64,000 nucleotides of DNA from Bacillus sp. FJAT-27225. Lineage in GTDB: Bacteria > Bacillota > Bacilli > Bacillales > Cytobacillaceae. The stretch is from positions 1 to 64,000 of the forward strand of contig NZ_MAYU01000021.1 in assembly GCF_001685025.1 (NCBI RefSeq), in the 5' to 3' direction. Under the pieces are notes generated by a model. The model ran no database searches. It was not told the DNA's origin and was given only the letters and a program-made list of their open reading frames with translations. A program made the translations under genes and the position numbers. This document shows, piece by piece, positions 8,879 to 17,401 of the stretch (its first letter is position 1; every line of letters starts with the position of its first letter).

Positions 8879-10116
8879 GTTTCCTTTAACCTCTTTAGGA
8901 GAAAATAGCAACCGTATTTTACGGTCCGAATCCGGTTTGCTTCCCGATTGCCGCCAAGATTCAATTTTTCGGCAGTGGTTGGCTGGCCATTTATACTAAT
9001 TCCAATATACACAGTACCGACCGGCTTCCCTTCCAGTTCATCCGGGCCGGCAACGCCCGTAAAACTTATCCCGATATCGGAATGGGTGAGTCTTGCTACA
9101 TTTTCAGCAAGCTCACGTGCGCATTGGGAACTCACAACGCCATGTTCTTCAATTGTTTCTTTCTTGACATGGAGAACCTCAGCCTTGACCTGATTCGTAT
9201 AACACACCACTCCGCCCTTCAGATTGCCTCCGGCGCCAGGAATGCTTGTATACTCTTGCTGGAACATTCCACCTGTCAAACTCTCCGCACTGGAAATGGT
9301 CTGACTATTTTCCTTTAGAAGCTTGGCTAATTCATTCATAAGGGATGTATCATCATAGCCGTAAAAGTACTCTCCAACCCGGGCAAGTATTTTTTCTTCG
9401 ATTTCATCAAGAAGCTCAATTGCTGCCTCCAGAAGTGAATGTTTTGCGGTAATCCTCAGTGCTACTTCCCCATCGGATGCCAAAGGGGCAATCGTAGGAT
9501 TGCTCTGGCTATCGATAATATCCTCAAGTTCATGCTCAAGAAGCGCCTCTCCAATCCCAAAAAACCGGAGAACTCTTGAGATAATATGTTCATTCTTGTC
9601 CATTTTGCCTTTAATGGCAGGTACACCATAGGTAAGGAACATTGGCTCCAATTCCCTTGGCGGCCCCGGCAGAAGCATATACAGTTTTCCATTTTTATCG
9701 AACAGCATGCCAGGAGCCATACCATGGTCATTCGGGAGGACTTTGGCACCTTCCAAAACCAATGCTTGCTTCTTATTATTTTCAGTCATTTCCCTGCCTG
9801 TCCGTTTGAAAAACTGCTCAATTGATTCCATCGCCTGCTTATCCATAGCAAGGCCAGTATTTAAATGAGAAGCAACCGACTCTTTTGTCAGGTCGTCTTT
9901 TGTGGGGCCCAGTCCGCCCGTCACAATGACTAAATCCGAACGTGATTCAGCAATTTGCAAAGTACTCTTAAATCGTTCAGCATTATCACCAACAACAGTA
10001 TGGTAATAAACGTTAATCCCCATCAGGGCAAGCTGCCCAGACAAGAACCTTGCATTTGTATTATTAATTTGCCCAAGCAGCAATTCAGAGCCAACTGCAA
10101 TGATTTCAGCATTCAA
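8866..10116 (-). CDS. cinA: Competence/damage-inducible protein CinA
   Basis: CinA-family protein of 416 residues. The N-terminal MoCF-like domain ([11 protein letters not shown] at 5-15, [11 protein letters not shown] near 64) is linked in the family to ADP-ribose pyrophosphatase activity. The C-terminal domain ([20 protein letters not shown]-like [11 protein letters not shown]) is linked to nicotinamide mononucleotide deamidase activity. The start appears to be TTG with an AAGGTG SD. It follows pgsA after 26 bp and is often expressed with recA in Gram-positives, but here a terminator and a separate recA promoter lie between them. Confidence 0.95.
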   Translation of the reverse strand: MNAEIIAVGSELLLGQINNTNARFLSGQLALMGINVYYHTVVGDNAERFKSTLQIAESRSDLVIVTGGLGPTKDDLTKESVASHLNTGLAMDKQAMESIEQFFKRTGREMTENNKKQALVLEGAKVLPNDHGMAPGMLFDKNGKLYMLLPGPPRELEPMFLTYGVPAIKGKMDKNEHIISRVLRFFGIGEALLEHELEDIIDSQSNPTIAPLASDGEVALRITAKHSLLEAAIELLDEIEEKILARVGEYFYGYDDTSLMNELAKLLKENSQTISSAESLTGGMFQQEYTSIPGAGGNLKGGVVCYTNQVKAEVLHVKKETIEEHGVVSSQCARELAENVARLTHSDIGISFTGVAGPDELEGKPVGTVYIGISINGQPTTAEKLNLGGNREANRIRTVKYGCYFLLKRLKETKDA

Positions 10117-10142
10117 CTGTCAATCACACCTTCAAGTAGGGT

Positions 10143-10721
10143 CTATTTTGAATTTTTAAAGACATGCAGGTTTTTGGAAAAATAATCCCACCCTGACCAG
10201 ACGGTAAAGATCAAGGCAACCCATAAAGCTATGTCATCGAATGGAAATCCAATGATTTCAAAAATGATATTATGAAGCAACAGCGCGGAGATTGCCACAA
10301 TCTGTGCCCATGTTTTTATTTTCCCTAGCATATTGGCGGCAACGACTTCTCCCCCTTCGACTAGGAGAAGGCGCAAACCTGTAACGGCAAATTCTCTGCT
10401 GATAATGATGATGACAATCCAGGAAGGAGCCAATTGCAGCTCTACCAGAACAATCAATGCCGCTGATACAAGCAGCTTATCAGCCAATGGATCGAGGAAT
10501 TTCCCCATGTTTGTAACAAGCTTGTATTTCCTCGCATAGTATCCATCTACCCAGTCAGTCGAAGCAGCTACAATGAATAGCAGAGCACCAACCAAATGGT
10601 TTACAGGAAGTACCGTACCCAAAAGGCTTAGCTCACCCCAATTAAATGGTACGAGCATAATGATTAAAAATAACGGAATGAGAAAAATTCTAGATATTGT
10701 AATTTTATTAGGAACATTCAT
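10143..10721 (-). CDS. pgsA: CDP-diacylglycerol-glycerol-3-phosphate 3-phosphatidyltransferase
   Basis: Integral membrane enzyme that makes phosphatidylglycerophosphate, the committed step to phosphatidylglycerol and cardiolipin. The CDP-alcohol phosphotransferase motif D-x2-DG-x2-AR-x8-G-x3-D-x3-D is complete, starting at DWVDGYYAR near residue 57 and ending at DPLAD. Several hydrophobic segments span the rest of the 192 residues. It lies between rodZ and cinA in the conserved order and is probably co-transcribed with both. Confidence 0.97.
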   Translation of the reverse strand: MNVPNKITISRIFLIPLFLIIMLVPFNWGELSLLGTVLPVNHLVGALLFIVAASTDWVDGYYARKYKLVTNMGKFLDPLADKLLVSAALIVLVELQLAPSWIVIIIISREFAVTGLRLLLVEGGEVVAANMLGKIKTWAQIVAISALLLHNIIFEIIGFPFDDIALWVALIFTVWSGWDYFSKNLHVFKNSK

Positions 10722-10783
10722 TTTCTTTCCTCCAAGTTGGATAAAATCTAAGGCGCGAAAAAATAGCCATCATCAATGGATGA

Positions 10784-11683
10784 CTATTGTTCCTCCTTGC
10801 TATAGCGAATCGTTATATCCTGACGAACCTGGTCCGTGGGTGGAACAGCATATTCAAGCTTCTGGCCATTCACATAAATCTCTGTATCAACGGACCTTCC
10901 GACGACGATTACAGCTTCAGACTCATTAGTGAAATCGACCGTATGATCAGCCTTTTTTCCATTAACGGCCAACATCCCCTGGAAGAAAGATTTCCCATTG
11001 CCATTCTTTATGTTTACCCATGTTTCTCCTGTAGAAACAACTTTGACTTCAAATTTTTCAGCATTTTTCAGTTCATATGTTGTTTGTTTTCCCGCTGCCT
11101 GGACAACAGCAAGCTCTTGGGCAGGAGTTTCAGGTTCAGCCGGTTCTTCACTCTCTCCATCTTCTCCACCCTTATTTTCTTCTCCTGCTTCATCCTCTTC
11201 AGTATTGCCATCGTCTGCCGGTTTTTCCTTTTCCACAATAGTTGGTGGAGCATCATTTTCATTTGGCTTCGAACCTGAATCGTTTGCAGCATAGTGCTGT
11301 ACCAGGAAGTACACGAGGGCTGCAGCACCAATAATGAACACCCAAATCAGGATTTTAGGCAAAACATCAAATATACGCGAATTCCCTTCGGCAAGGCCTT
11401 TTCTGGATTTAACGCGTGAAAGCTGCTCTGGCAAGTCTTTTCGCATCGGGGATGGAATTTCAGCCTCATATGTATCGAAAATCTCATCGGGATCAAGCCC
11501 AACTGCCTCTGCATATTGCTTTATAAATGCGCGGACGTAAAAGTCCCCCGGCATACTGGAATAATTGCCTTCCTCGATGCCAGCCAAGTATCTCTTTTGT
11601 ATTTTAGTTGCGGCTTGAAGATCATCAAGGCTTAGTCCTTTTGCAAGCCTGGCTTCTTTCAGCCTGTTACCTAGTTCTGTCAA
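10784..11683 (-). CDS. rodZ: RodZ-like cytoskeletal/helix-turn-helix membrane protein (YmfM)
   Basis: Bitopic protein linking MreB-type cell-shape machinery to the membrane. The N terminus is a helix-turn-helix domain (ELGNRLKEARLAKGLSLDDL). One membrane segment lies near residues 110-130 (ILIWVFIIGAAALVYFLV). A long acidic Glu-rich linker follows, then a C-terminal DUF4115-type domain. I place the start at TTG 11683: a GGAAGGTG SD precedes it by 6 nt, while the upstream in-frame GTG at 11692 lies inside that SD. The resulting N terminus matches relatives. First gene of rodZ-pgsA-cinA. Confidence 0.92.
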   Translation of the reverse strand: MTELGNRLKEARLAKGLSLDDLQAATKIQKRYLAGIEEGNYSSMPGDFYVRAFIKQYAEAVGLDPDEIFDTYEAEIPSPMRKDLPEQLSRVKSRKGLAEGNSRIFDVLPKILIWVFIIGAAALVYFLVQHYAANDSGSKPNENDAPPTIVEKEKPADDGNTEEDEAGEENKGGEDGESEEPAEPETPAQELAVVQAAGKQTTYELKNAEKFEVKVVSTGETWVNIKNGNGKSFFQGMLAVNGKKADHTVDFTNESEAVIVVGRSVDTEIYVNGQKLEYAVPPTDQVRQDITIRYSKEEQ

Positions 11684-11701
11684 TACTAACACCTTCCAAC
11701 T

Positions 11702-11945
11702 GTATAAAATGAAACTTCAATCAGCCGGGGGTTCCTCATCCCCAACGATTGTTTGTCCCGTTTAGCCGCTAAGACGCCAAATTACGGTGACCAAGCAGCA
11801 CTACGAACCCGATAGGTGCAACTATGCCGCATTAAAGCGCGCAGCAACAGTTTCACCGTATTTCACAATCGGGCTCATCCTGAAGTTGATCCCCTGCCCT
11901 TTTTTGGTTAAACTTTTGGAATCTTAAAGTGGGGGCTTACTGTCC
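11702..11945 (+). repeat. Structured interspersed repeat, copy A
   Basis: About 245 bp filling the ymfK-rodZ gap. It aligns by eye along its whole length with the minus strand of 16772-17033 (copy B), sharing blocks such as TGAAACTTCA, TTAGCCGCTAA-like, ACGAACCCGAT, CAGTTTCACTGTATTTCAC-like and GTGGGGG.CTTAC. Hairpins are partly eroded here, for example GGGG...CCCC near 11727-11743 and CCCGAT...ATCGGG at 11808-11873. No coding potential. It is oriented opposite to the flanking genes. Confidence 0.75.
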
Positions 11946-11951
11946 ATCGGA

Positions 11952-12743
11952 TTAAAAATCGAAATCTCCAAAATCCGAGGCCGGGAATCCATCCTTAAGA
12001 TCAACGACGTCATACGTTATTTCTTCATCGGCATCATTGCGGAGTTCAATAATATAATCAAAATCATCCATTGTATATTCAGAGTTTCTGATAAAAATAT
12101 CAGGATGCTCAATTACCTTGACGGCTGGCAGCCGCATAATTTCCCTCACCAGCTGCCAATGCCTTTCGTTTGCCCTTTTTGTTGAGACAATCCCATCAAT
12201 AATAAAAAGGTTGTTTGCGTTATATTCATCCTCAATGAGCTGGCTTCTGATTGTTTGCTTAAGGAGTGTGGACGATACAAACAGCCATCTCTTATTTGCA
12301 CAGACACTAGCCGCTACAATCGATTCCGTCTTGCCAACTCTAGGCATGCCTCTAATTCCTATTAACTTATGGCCATCCTGTTTAAACAGCTCAGCCATAA
12401 AATCGACCAGCAAACCTAATTCATTCCTTACAAACCTGAATGTTTTTTTGTCGTCAGCATCCCTTTGAATATAGCGTCCGTGCCTGACCGCAAGGCGATC
12501 GCGAAGTTTCGGTTCACGTACCTTTATTAGTTTTATTGTATCCATCGTATGTAAAATTGACTCAAGCCTTTGGATCTGGTCATCGTTGTCGGCAAGGATC
12601 AACAGCCCGCGCCTGCCTTGATCGACCCCATTTATCGTGATGATGTTTATAGAAAGCATGCCTAGGAGGGAGGATATATCGCCCAGAAGACCAGGGCGGT
12701 TTTTGGTGATTTCGTACTCTACGTACCACTCTTTCTTTGCCAT
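11952..12743 (-). CDS. ymfK: ACT-domain/P-loop protein of unknown function (DUF3388, YmfK)
   Basis: Conserved Bacillaceae protein of 263 residues without established function. Residues 1-75 look like an ACT regulatory domain (WYVEYEITKNRPGLLGDISSLLG is the opening). A Walker A-type GMPRVGKTE lies near residue 130, and LFIIDGIVS may be a Walker B strand. This suggests a ligand-sensing nucleotide-binding protein, but that is inference. ATG with a CAGGAGGTA SD. It lies between ymfJ and rodZ, as in B. subtilis. Confidence 0.85.
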   Translation of the reverse strand: MAKKEWYVEYEITKNRPGLLGDISSLLGMLSINIITINGVDQGRRGLLILADNDDQIQRLESILHTMDTIKLIKVREPKLRDRLAVRHGRYIQRDADDKKTFRFVRNELGLLVDFMAELFKQDGHKLIGIRGMPRVGKTESIVAASVCANKRWLFVSSTLLKQTIRSQLIEDEYNANNLFIIDGIVSTKRANERHWQLVREIMRLPAVKVIEHPDIFIRNSEYTMDDFDYIIELRNDADEEITYDVVDLKDGFPASDFGDFDF

Positions 12744-12911
12744 ATGTACCTCCTGCCCGAACTTCTGACAAAATTCATCATAATTTATCTATCCCTATAT
12801 TAAATGATTTTAAAGTAAAGAGAAAGGAAAAACCATCTAAATATGAATATTCACTAGGGCAGCAGTAATACCTTAAAATGGCCAAAAGTGAGAAGTTTAA
12901 GATTTATTTAC

Positions 12912-12941
12912 AAAAAAAAAGAGAGGAGGGTCCTCTCTTTT
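12912..12941 (-). terminator. Intrinsic terminator after ymfJ
   Basis: Stem AGAGAGGA/TCCTCTCT then nine T on the minus strand, overlapping the end of the gene. Confidence 0.88.
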
Positions 12942-13197
12942 AGCGGGTTCCGTTATTTTGGACGAGCTTTACCATCATATTTGCAATGGCATGCTGTTCA
13001 TCCTTATCAGCTACAGACCAAAGGTCGGCAAGGATGCGTTCCTGCTCGTTCTTAGGCTCAACCTGATTAGCAAGATAATCACCGATTTGGTAAGCCAGAT
13101 CTGAAACCACTTCTTTGTTCATTCCCTGGTCCTGTGCTTGATGGAGCCTGTCAGCAAGAAAGTCTTCCCACTGTTTCCAGTTGTCGAGTACAGACAT
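12940..13197 (-). CDS. ymfJ: DUF3243 family protein (YmfJ)
   Basis: Small acidic cytoplasmic protein (85 residues) conserved next to ymfI in Bacillus; no function established. It is predicted mostly helical (DNWKQWEDFLADRLHQA, DYLANQVEPKNEQERILADLW). An AAAGGAGGGG SD precedes the ATG. A strong terminator follows directly, so ymfK downstream must have its own promoter or rely on read-through. Confidence 0.9.
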   Translation of the reverse strand: MSVLDNWKQWEDFLADRLHQAQDQGMNKEVVSDLAYQIGDYLANQVEPKNEQERILADLWSVADKDEQHAIANMMVKLVQNNGTR

Positions 13198-13275
13198 TAT
13201 TTAACCCCTCCTTTTCAATACTACACAATTAGTTTGCCGGGAGAGCCAATTGCCTATGCATTCTTTTTTTAAATC

Positions 13276-13322
13276 AGGGACGGTCTGGGTTGCGAATTGG
13301 CAAACGAGAACCGTCCCTTTTA
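13276..13322. terminator. Long stem-loop downstream of ymfI (GGGACGGT family)
   Basis: AGGGACGGT at 13276-13284 pairs with ACCGTCCCT at 13310-13318. On the plus strand it is followed by TTTT; on the minus strand it follows the ymfI stop closely but lacks a strong T-run. The AACGAGAACCGTCCC portion recurs at 52956-52970, so it belongs to a small dispersed family. Confidence 0.55.
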
Positions 13323-13324
13323 AC

Positions 13325-14047
13325 CTACGTATGCCAGCCGCCATTGATGGAGAGGACGTGGCCTGTTATGTACGTGGCATGGTCCGATATTAGAAATGCG
13401 ATTCCTTTTGCGATTTCTTCTGGTTCGGCCAGCCTTCCCATCGGGATATCAAGGGAAATAGCCTCCAGCTCATCGGGACTAAATCCGCCGAGCATCCCTG
13501 TCCTGACTGCACCAGGAGCGACCGCATTAACTCTTATTCCGCTGGGGGCAAGCTCCTTGCCCAGTGCTTTAACAAAAGCGATTTGTGCGCCTTTTGCAGC
13601 CGAATACGCAGCCTCGCATGCCGCACCTTCCTGTCCCCAAATTGATGAAACCATTACAATATTGCCAGTTTTTTTCGCAAGCAGTTTTGGAAGGAGGGCC
13701 CTTGTCAGCAAAATAGGGTTCATAACGTGGATATTCAATAAGTACTGAATTTCTGTATCAGCCAAATCCTGCAGCAAACCATATACACTGTTGCCGCTGC
13801 AATGGATGATTGCATCAAGGTTCTGAATGTGTGATACTAGTTCATTGTATCCTGCAGTTTGTGTAAAATCCGCTTTAACAGCCAGATACTCGCCACCTAA
13901 TCCAGAAAGCTCTTCAATAAGGTCTTTAATATGGCCTTCATTTGAATTGTAATGGAGATACAGATTATAACCGTTTTTCGCGAGTTCCCTTGCTGTTGCC
14001 ATGCCGATTCCACCACTTGCGCCTGTAATTAATGCAAACTTCTTCAC
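13325..14047 (-). CDS. ymfI: SDR-family reductase, EF-P 5-aminopentanone reductase (YmfI)
   Basis: Short-chain dehydrogenase/reductase of about 240 residues. In B. subtilis, YmfI reduces the 5-aminopentanone on elongation factor P to 5-aminopentanol, the final step of EF-P modification. The cofactor motif TGASGGIG is near the N terminus and the catalytic YSAAK lies near residue 150. I chose GTG at 14047 because an AAGGGTGAGG SD sits just before it; an in-frame GTG at 14056 falls inside that SD. Other SDR functions cannot be excluded, but synteny favours this one. Confidence 0.87.
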   Translation of the reverse strand: MKKFALITGASGGIGMATARELAKNGYNLYLHYNSNEGHIKDLIEELSGLGGEYLAVKADFTQTAGYNELVSHIQNLDAIIHCSGNSVYGLLQDLADTEIQYLLNIHVMNPILLTRALLPKLLAKKTGNIVMVSSIWGQEGAACEAAYSAAKGAQIAFVKALGKELAPSGIRVNAVAPGAVRTGMLGGFSPDELEAISLDIPMGRLAEPEEIAKGIAFLISDHATYITGHVLSINGGWHT

Positions 14048-14130
14048 AATCCTCACCCTTATATTGTTGCCTGCACTCTTTTAGGCAGTGCATGCCATTT
14101 TTTCGAATGGAATATATTCAGTTTTTCTTT

Positions 14131-14162
14131 AAATAAGGAAAAGCGCCAACCATGGCGCTTTT
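14131..14162 (-). terminator. Intrinsic terminator of ymfF-ymfH
   Basis: Stem AAAAGCGCC/GGCGCTTTT with a 6-nt loop, followed by a T-rich stretch on the minus strand. Confidence 0.85.
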
Positions 14163-14173
14163 CGATTACTCTT

Positions 14174-15463
14174 TTACTTGGCCAATGGGACAACCTGGCA
14201 CACCGAAAAACGTTCTTCTGAAAAAAGTTCCCGGGATACTTTCTGAATATCCTCCAAGGTTATTTTTTCAAGAACAGGAACAACAGCGAAAAGATCCATC
14301 TCATTAAAAGCATAACGGGTAAATTGATTTGCTATGAATTCGGGAGAGTTAATCGCTCTTAAAAACGAACCAATTTTCTTACGTTTTGCCCGTTCGAGCT
14401 GTTCTGATTCAATTGTTCCATCCTTTGCTGCCTGTAAAACTTTCTTCAAGGCATCGGCCAGATCATCAGGCCTTGATGTATCACCGCCTACCATAGCGAA
14501 GCCGAAACCCTGTTCCTGCGTATAGTCGAAGGAGAAGGTCTCATCAATAAGGCCTTCATCGTAAAGGCGAGCATAATTATCCGAGCTTTTACCAAAGAGA
14601 ATATCGAGCAGCAGATTCATGGATAGTTCCTGGGCCAGCATTTCTTCTCCGTTTGTATCAACATTTAGAGCCTTTAATCCCACAAGACATTTTGGAGTCT
14701 GGACGTTCATTTCAAGAACTTGCTTAGCCTTTGATACACCTGCTGCCTCAGGTTCAAAATTCCTCTCTATCTCGTTTCTTGAATCGAACTGTTTTTTCCC
14801 CTGGTTATTCTTGATTTGAGCCATCATTTTTTCGGGCTCGACCGGGCCAACAACGAAAAGAAGCATATTTGAAGGATGATAAAACGTGCTATAACATTCA
14901 TACAGCATATCCTTATCAATCTTGGCAATGGATTCGATTGTACCAGCAATATCGATTTTCACCGGATGGTCGTGGTACATATTTTCTATGAGGCCAAAGT
15001 AAAGGCGCCAGTCCGGATTGTCATCATACATCGTGATTTCCTGGCCGATAATCCCTTTTTCCTTCTCAACGGTCTTTTCCGAAAAATACGGTTCCTGGAC
15101 AAAATCCATCAATGTCTCCAGGTTTTCTTCAACCCTCGAGGTACTAGAAAACAAATAGGCGGTTCTTGTAAAGGACGTAAATGCGTTTGCGGATGCCCCT
15201 TGTCTGCTGAATTGCTGAAACACGTCCCCGTCTTCCTTTTCAAACAATTTATGTTCAAGAAAATGAGCTATACCGTCAGGAACTATTACAAACTCATTCT
15301 TGCCGGGGGGTTTAAATGTATTGTCAATTGACCCGTACTTTGTTGTAAATGTCGCATACGTTTTGTTAAAACCTTGTTTTGGAAGGATATAAACATCCAG
15401 TCCATTAGGAAGCTTCTCATAAAAAAGTTCTTCCTTTAACTGGCTGAACTCAATTTTCTTCAT
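14174..15463 (-). CDS. ymfH: M16 family zinc peptidase YmfH
   Basis: Insulinase-type metallopeptidase, 429 residues. The inverted zinc motif HFLEH is present near residue 66 (GIAHFLEHKLFE), with the downstream Glu of the E-rich helix in the EKEKGIIGQEI region, so it is the catalytic partner. Its start codon lies inside the end of ymfF (14-bp overlap), preceded by AAAGGAGGAG. The pairing of one active and one inactive M16 protein resembles the AlbE/AlbF peptide-processing pair. The substrate is unknown. Confidence 0.93.
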   Translation of the reverse strand: MKKIEFSQLKEELFYEKLPNGLDVYILPKQGFNKTYATFTTKYGSIDNTFKPPGKNEFVIVPDGIAHFLEHKLFEKEDGDVFQQFSRQGASANAFTSFTRTAYLFSSTSRVEENLETLMDFVQEPYFSEKTVEKEKGIIGQEITMYDDNPDWRLYFGLIENMYHDHPVKIDIAGTIESIAKIDKDMLYECYSTFYHPSNMLLFVVGPVEPEKMMAQIKNNQGKKQFDSRNEIERNFEPEAAGVSKAKQVLEMNVQTPKCLVGLKALNVDTNGEEMLAQELSMNLLLDILFGKSSDNYARLYDEGLIDETFSFDYTQEQGFGFAMVGGDTSRPDDLADALKKVLQAAKDGTIESEQLERAKRKKIGSFLRAINSPEFIANQFTRYAFNEMDLFAVVPVLEKITLEDIQKVSRELFSEERFSVCQVVPLAK

Positions 15464-16742
15464 GCCCGGACTCCTCCTTTCCCGTCAGGAAGTATATTGT
15501 ATCAAGATCGACTTTTTGTCCAACTTCCACAATTTCTTCACGAGTGGCCGCTTTCATTCCATCAATCCACTCATCAAGAGTCAGCTCCACTCCCGCGACC
15601 ACATTATGATACAGAATTTCAACAATGCCTCTATTCGTATCAATGGTTTCTAAAATCTGGTTAACAATGACTGCTTTGGTCTGTTCGAGTTCCGCATCTG
15701 AAAAATTGCCTTTTTTCATTTCATCCATCTGCTCTTTAATAATTCCAACAGCTTTATCAAAGTGATTTATATCGATTCCAGACATAACCATTAAAAGCCC
15801 TTTATGGCTCTCCAGCCGGCTTGCGGCATAATATGCAAGGCTTGCTTTTTCACGGACATTGATAAAGAGCTTGGAATGTGAAAAGCCGCCAAAAATTCCG
15901 TTAAATACCTGAAGGGCAGAATAGTCTTTGTCACCATACAGTGTGTTTGTACGATAACCAATGTTCAGTTTACCCTGCTTTACATTTTGAACTTCCTTGA
16001 TAACTTGTTCTTTTTCCTTTTTTCCAATTGACCGCTCTCCCGGATGTTTAGGCTGCCTTGGTTTAAAAGTAAAGAGTTCGCCAGCAAGCGACTTCACTTC
16101 CTGTTCATCAATATCGCCCACAACATACAAGTCCAGCTCATCCTCATCCAGCGCCCTTTGGTATTCGCTATAAAGGCTTTGCGGCGTTATCTTATCAACA
16201 TCCTCCAATGTACCGTGCACATTGACAGCATATGCTTCATCCTTGCACATCTCTTCAACGAGCCTGAGGTTGGAATAACGCATCTTATCATCAAAAGCAG
16301 ATTGGATTCTCTGTTTGTGGGTGCGCTTTTCTTTATCAACCGTGGCACCGTTAAAGCCGTTCCCGTCTAAAAGCGGATTGAGGATAATTTCTCTTAAAAA
16401 CTCAAATCCTTTTCTTAGCAGAGGTGAGGAGTCTGCAAGAAATTTTTCATTGGCTATTTCAACAAAAAAGGAAATAATATGGTAATCGCCTTTCTTGGCC
16501 AAATCAACATAAAAAACAGCTCCATACAGGTTATCCAAATACGATCTTAGCTTCGCTGTAGTTGGAAACGCTGCGGAGGAACTTTGTAAAACATATGGGA
16601 TAAGTGCCCTGGCTGTTGCATCCTCTCTGTTTAATGGGGCTTTCATTTTAAATACAAGTGCATTGGTTTTGTATTTGCTTGTTTTAGCAATGTGCAGTTT
16701 ATACCCCTGCATCGGGATTGTTTTTTCTGACAAGACGGCCAT
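15450..16742 (-). CDS. ymfF: M16 family protein YmfF, lacking zinc motif
   Basis: 430-residue member of the M16 family. I cannot find HxxEH anywhere in it, so it is probably the non-catalytic half of a heterodimer with YmfH, whose gene overlaps it. The ATG has an AAAGGAGG SD. Structured repeat copy B ends about 30 bp upstream and is read in the same direction, so it may form part of the ymfF leader. Confidence 0.92.
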   Translation of the reverse strand: MAVLSEKTIPMQGYKLHIAKTSKYKTNALVFKMKAPLNREDATARALIPYVLQSSSAAFPTTAKLRSYLDNLYGAVFYVDLAKKGDYHIISFFVEIANEKFLADSSPLLRKGFEFLREIILNPLLDGNGFNGATVDKEKRTHKQRIQSAFDDKMRYSNLRLVEEMCKDEAYAVNVHGTLEDVDKITPQSLYSEYQRALDEDELDLYVVGDIDEQEVKSLAGELFTFKPRQPKHPGERSIGKKEKEQVIKEVQNVKQGKLNIGYRTNTLYGDKDYSALQVFNGIFGGFSHSKLFINVREKASLAYYAASRLESHKGLLMVMSGIDINHFDKAVGIIKEQMDEMKKGNFSDAELEQTKAVIVNQILETIDTNRGIVEILYHNVVAGVELTLDEWIDGMKAATREEIVEVGQKVDLDTIYFLTGKEESGHEEN

Positions 16743-16771
16743 TAAAATCCTCCTTTATAAGGAATCTACAA

Positions 16772-17033
16772 GTTTATCCCGCATTAACGGGCTGTAAGAC
16801 CCCCACCTAAAGTCTTGGGAATCGATGAAGCGTAGTTGGGGGATAACAGCCCGTAAAAGCCCGATTGGTGAAATACAGTGAAACTGGCCGCTGGAACTAT
16901 AGCGGCTTAGTTGAACCAATCGGGTTCGTATTGCCGCTTAGTCGCCGTTCTTTGGCGAATTAGCGGCAATAGAACGGGACTAACAATCAGTGGGGGGATG
17001 AAGACCCCACTGAGTGAAGTTTCACTTTATCGG
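16772..17033 (-). repeat. Structured interspersed repeat, copy B
   Basis: About 260 bp, homologous to copy A but inverted and better preserved. Read on the minus strand it folds into successive stems: TCAGTGGGG/CCCCACTGA (about 17010-16987); ATTGCCGCT/AGCGGCAAT enclosing TCGCC/GGCGA (about 16970-16930); CCCGATTGGT/ACCAATCGGG (16925-16860); and GGGCTGT/ACAGCCC enclosing CCCCCA/TGGGGG (about 16853-16789). No ORF of note. Confidence 0.8.
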
Positions 17034-17362
17034 CATTCAATAGTATTTATTTTTTGCCTGGTAATTATAATATATTCTAACTATAAATTGTCAGCCTAAC
17101 AAATTTAAGCAATCTGCTTATATATATGAACTTATTTTGTTTATATCCCGCTATTAATCGGTGATGTTACCCAAAAATGAATCACACTCTTTAAGTCGTA
17201 TACAGGAATTCATGCTTGTCCAAGGGATCACTTATTCCTTTTCCATCCAGAAAACAGAAATTGTATCCCCTCCTAGGACGAACTTTTACCTTTTAATACG
17301 GAAATTGTTGCACTAGCAGTTCTAGATAAAACTACCCCATTGCTTTATTTATTCGTATAACT
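17034..17362. other. Intergenic stretch between nupQ and repeat copy B
   Basis: About 330 AT-rich bases with no convincing gene, hairpin or repeat. Confidence 0.5.
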
Positions 17363-17392
17363 AAAAAAACCCTCTGCAAACGCAGAAGGTTT
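17363..17392 (-). terminator. Intrinsic terminator of the nucleoside transporter operon
   Basis: Stem AAACCTTCTGC/GCAGAGGGTTT (one G-T pair) with GTTT loop and seven T on the minus strand. Confidence 0.88.
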
Positions 17393-17401
17393 CTAAACAT
17401 A

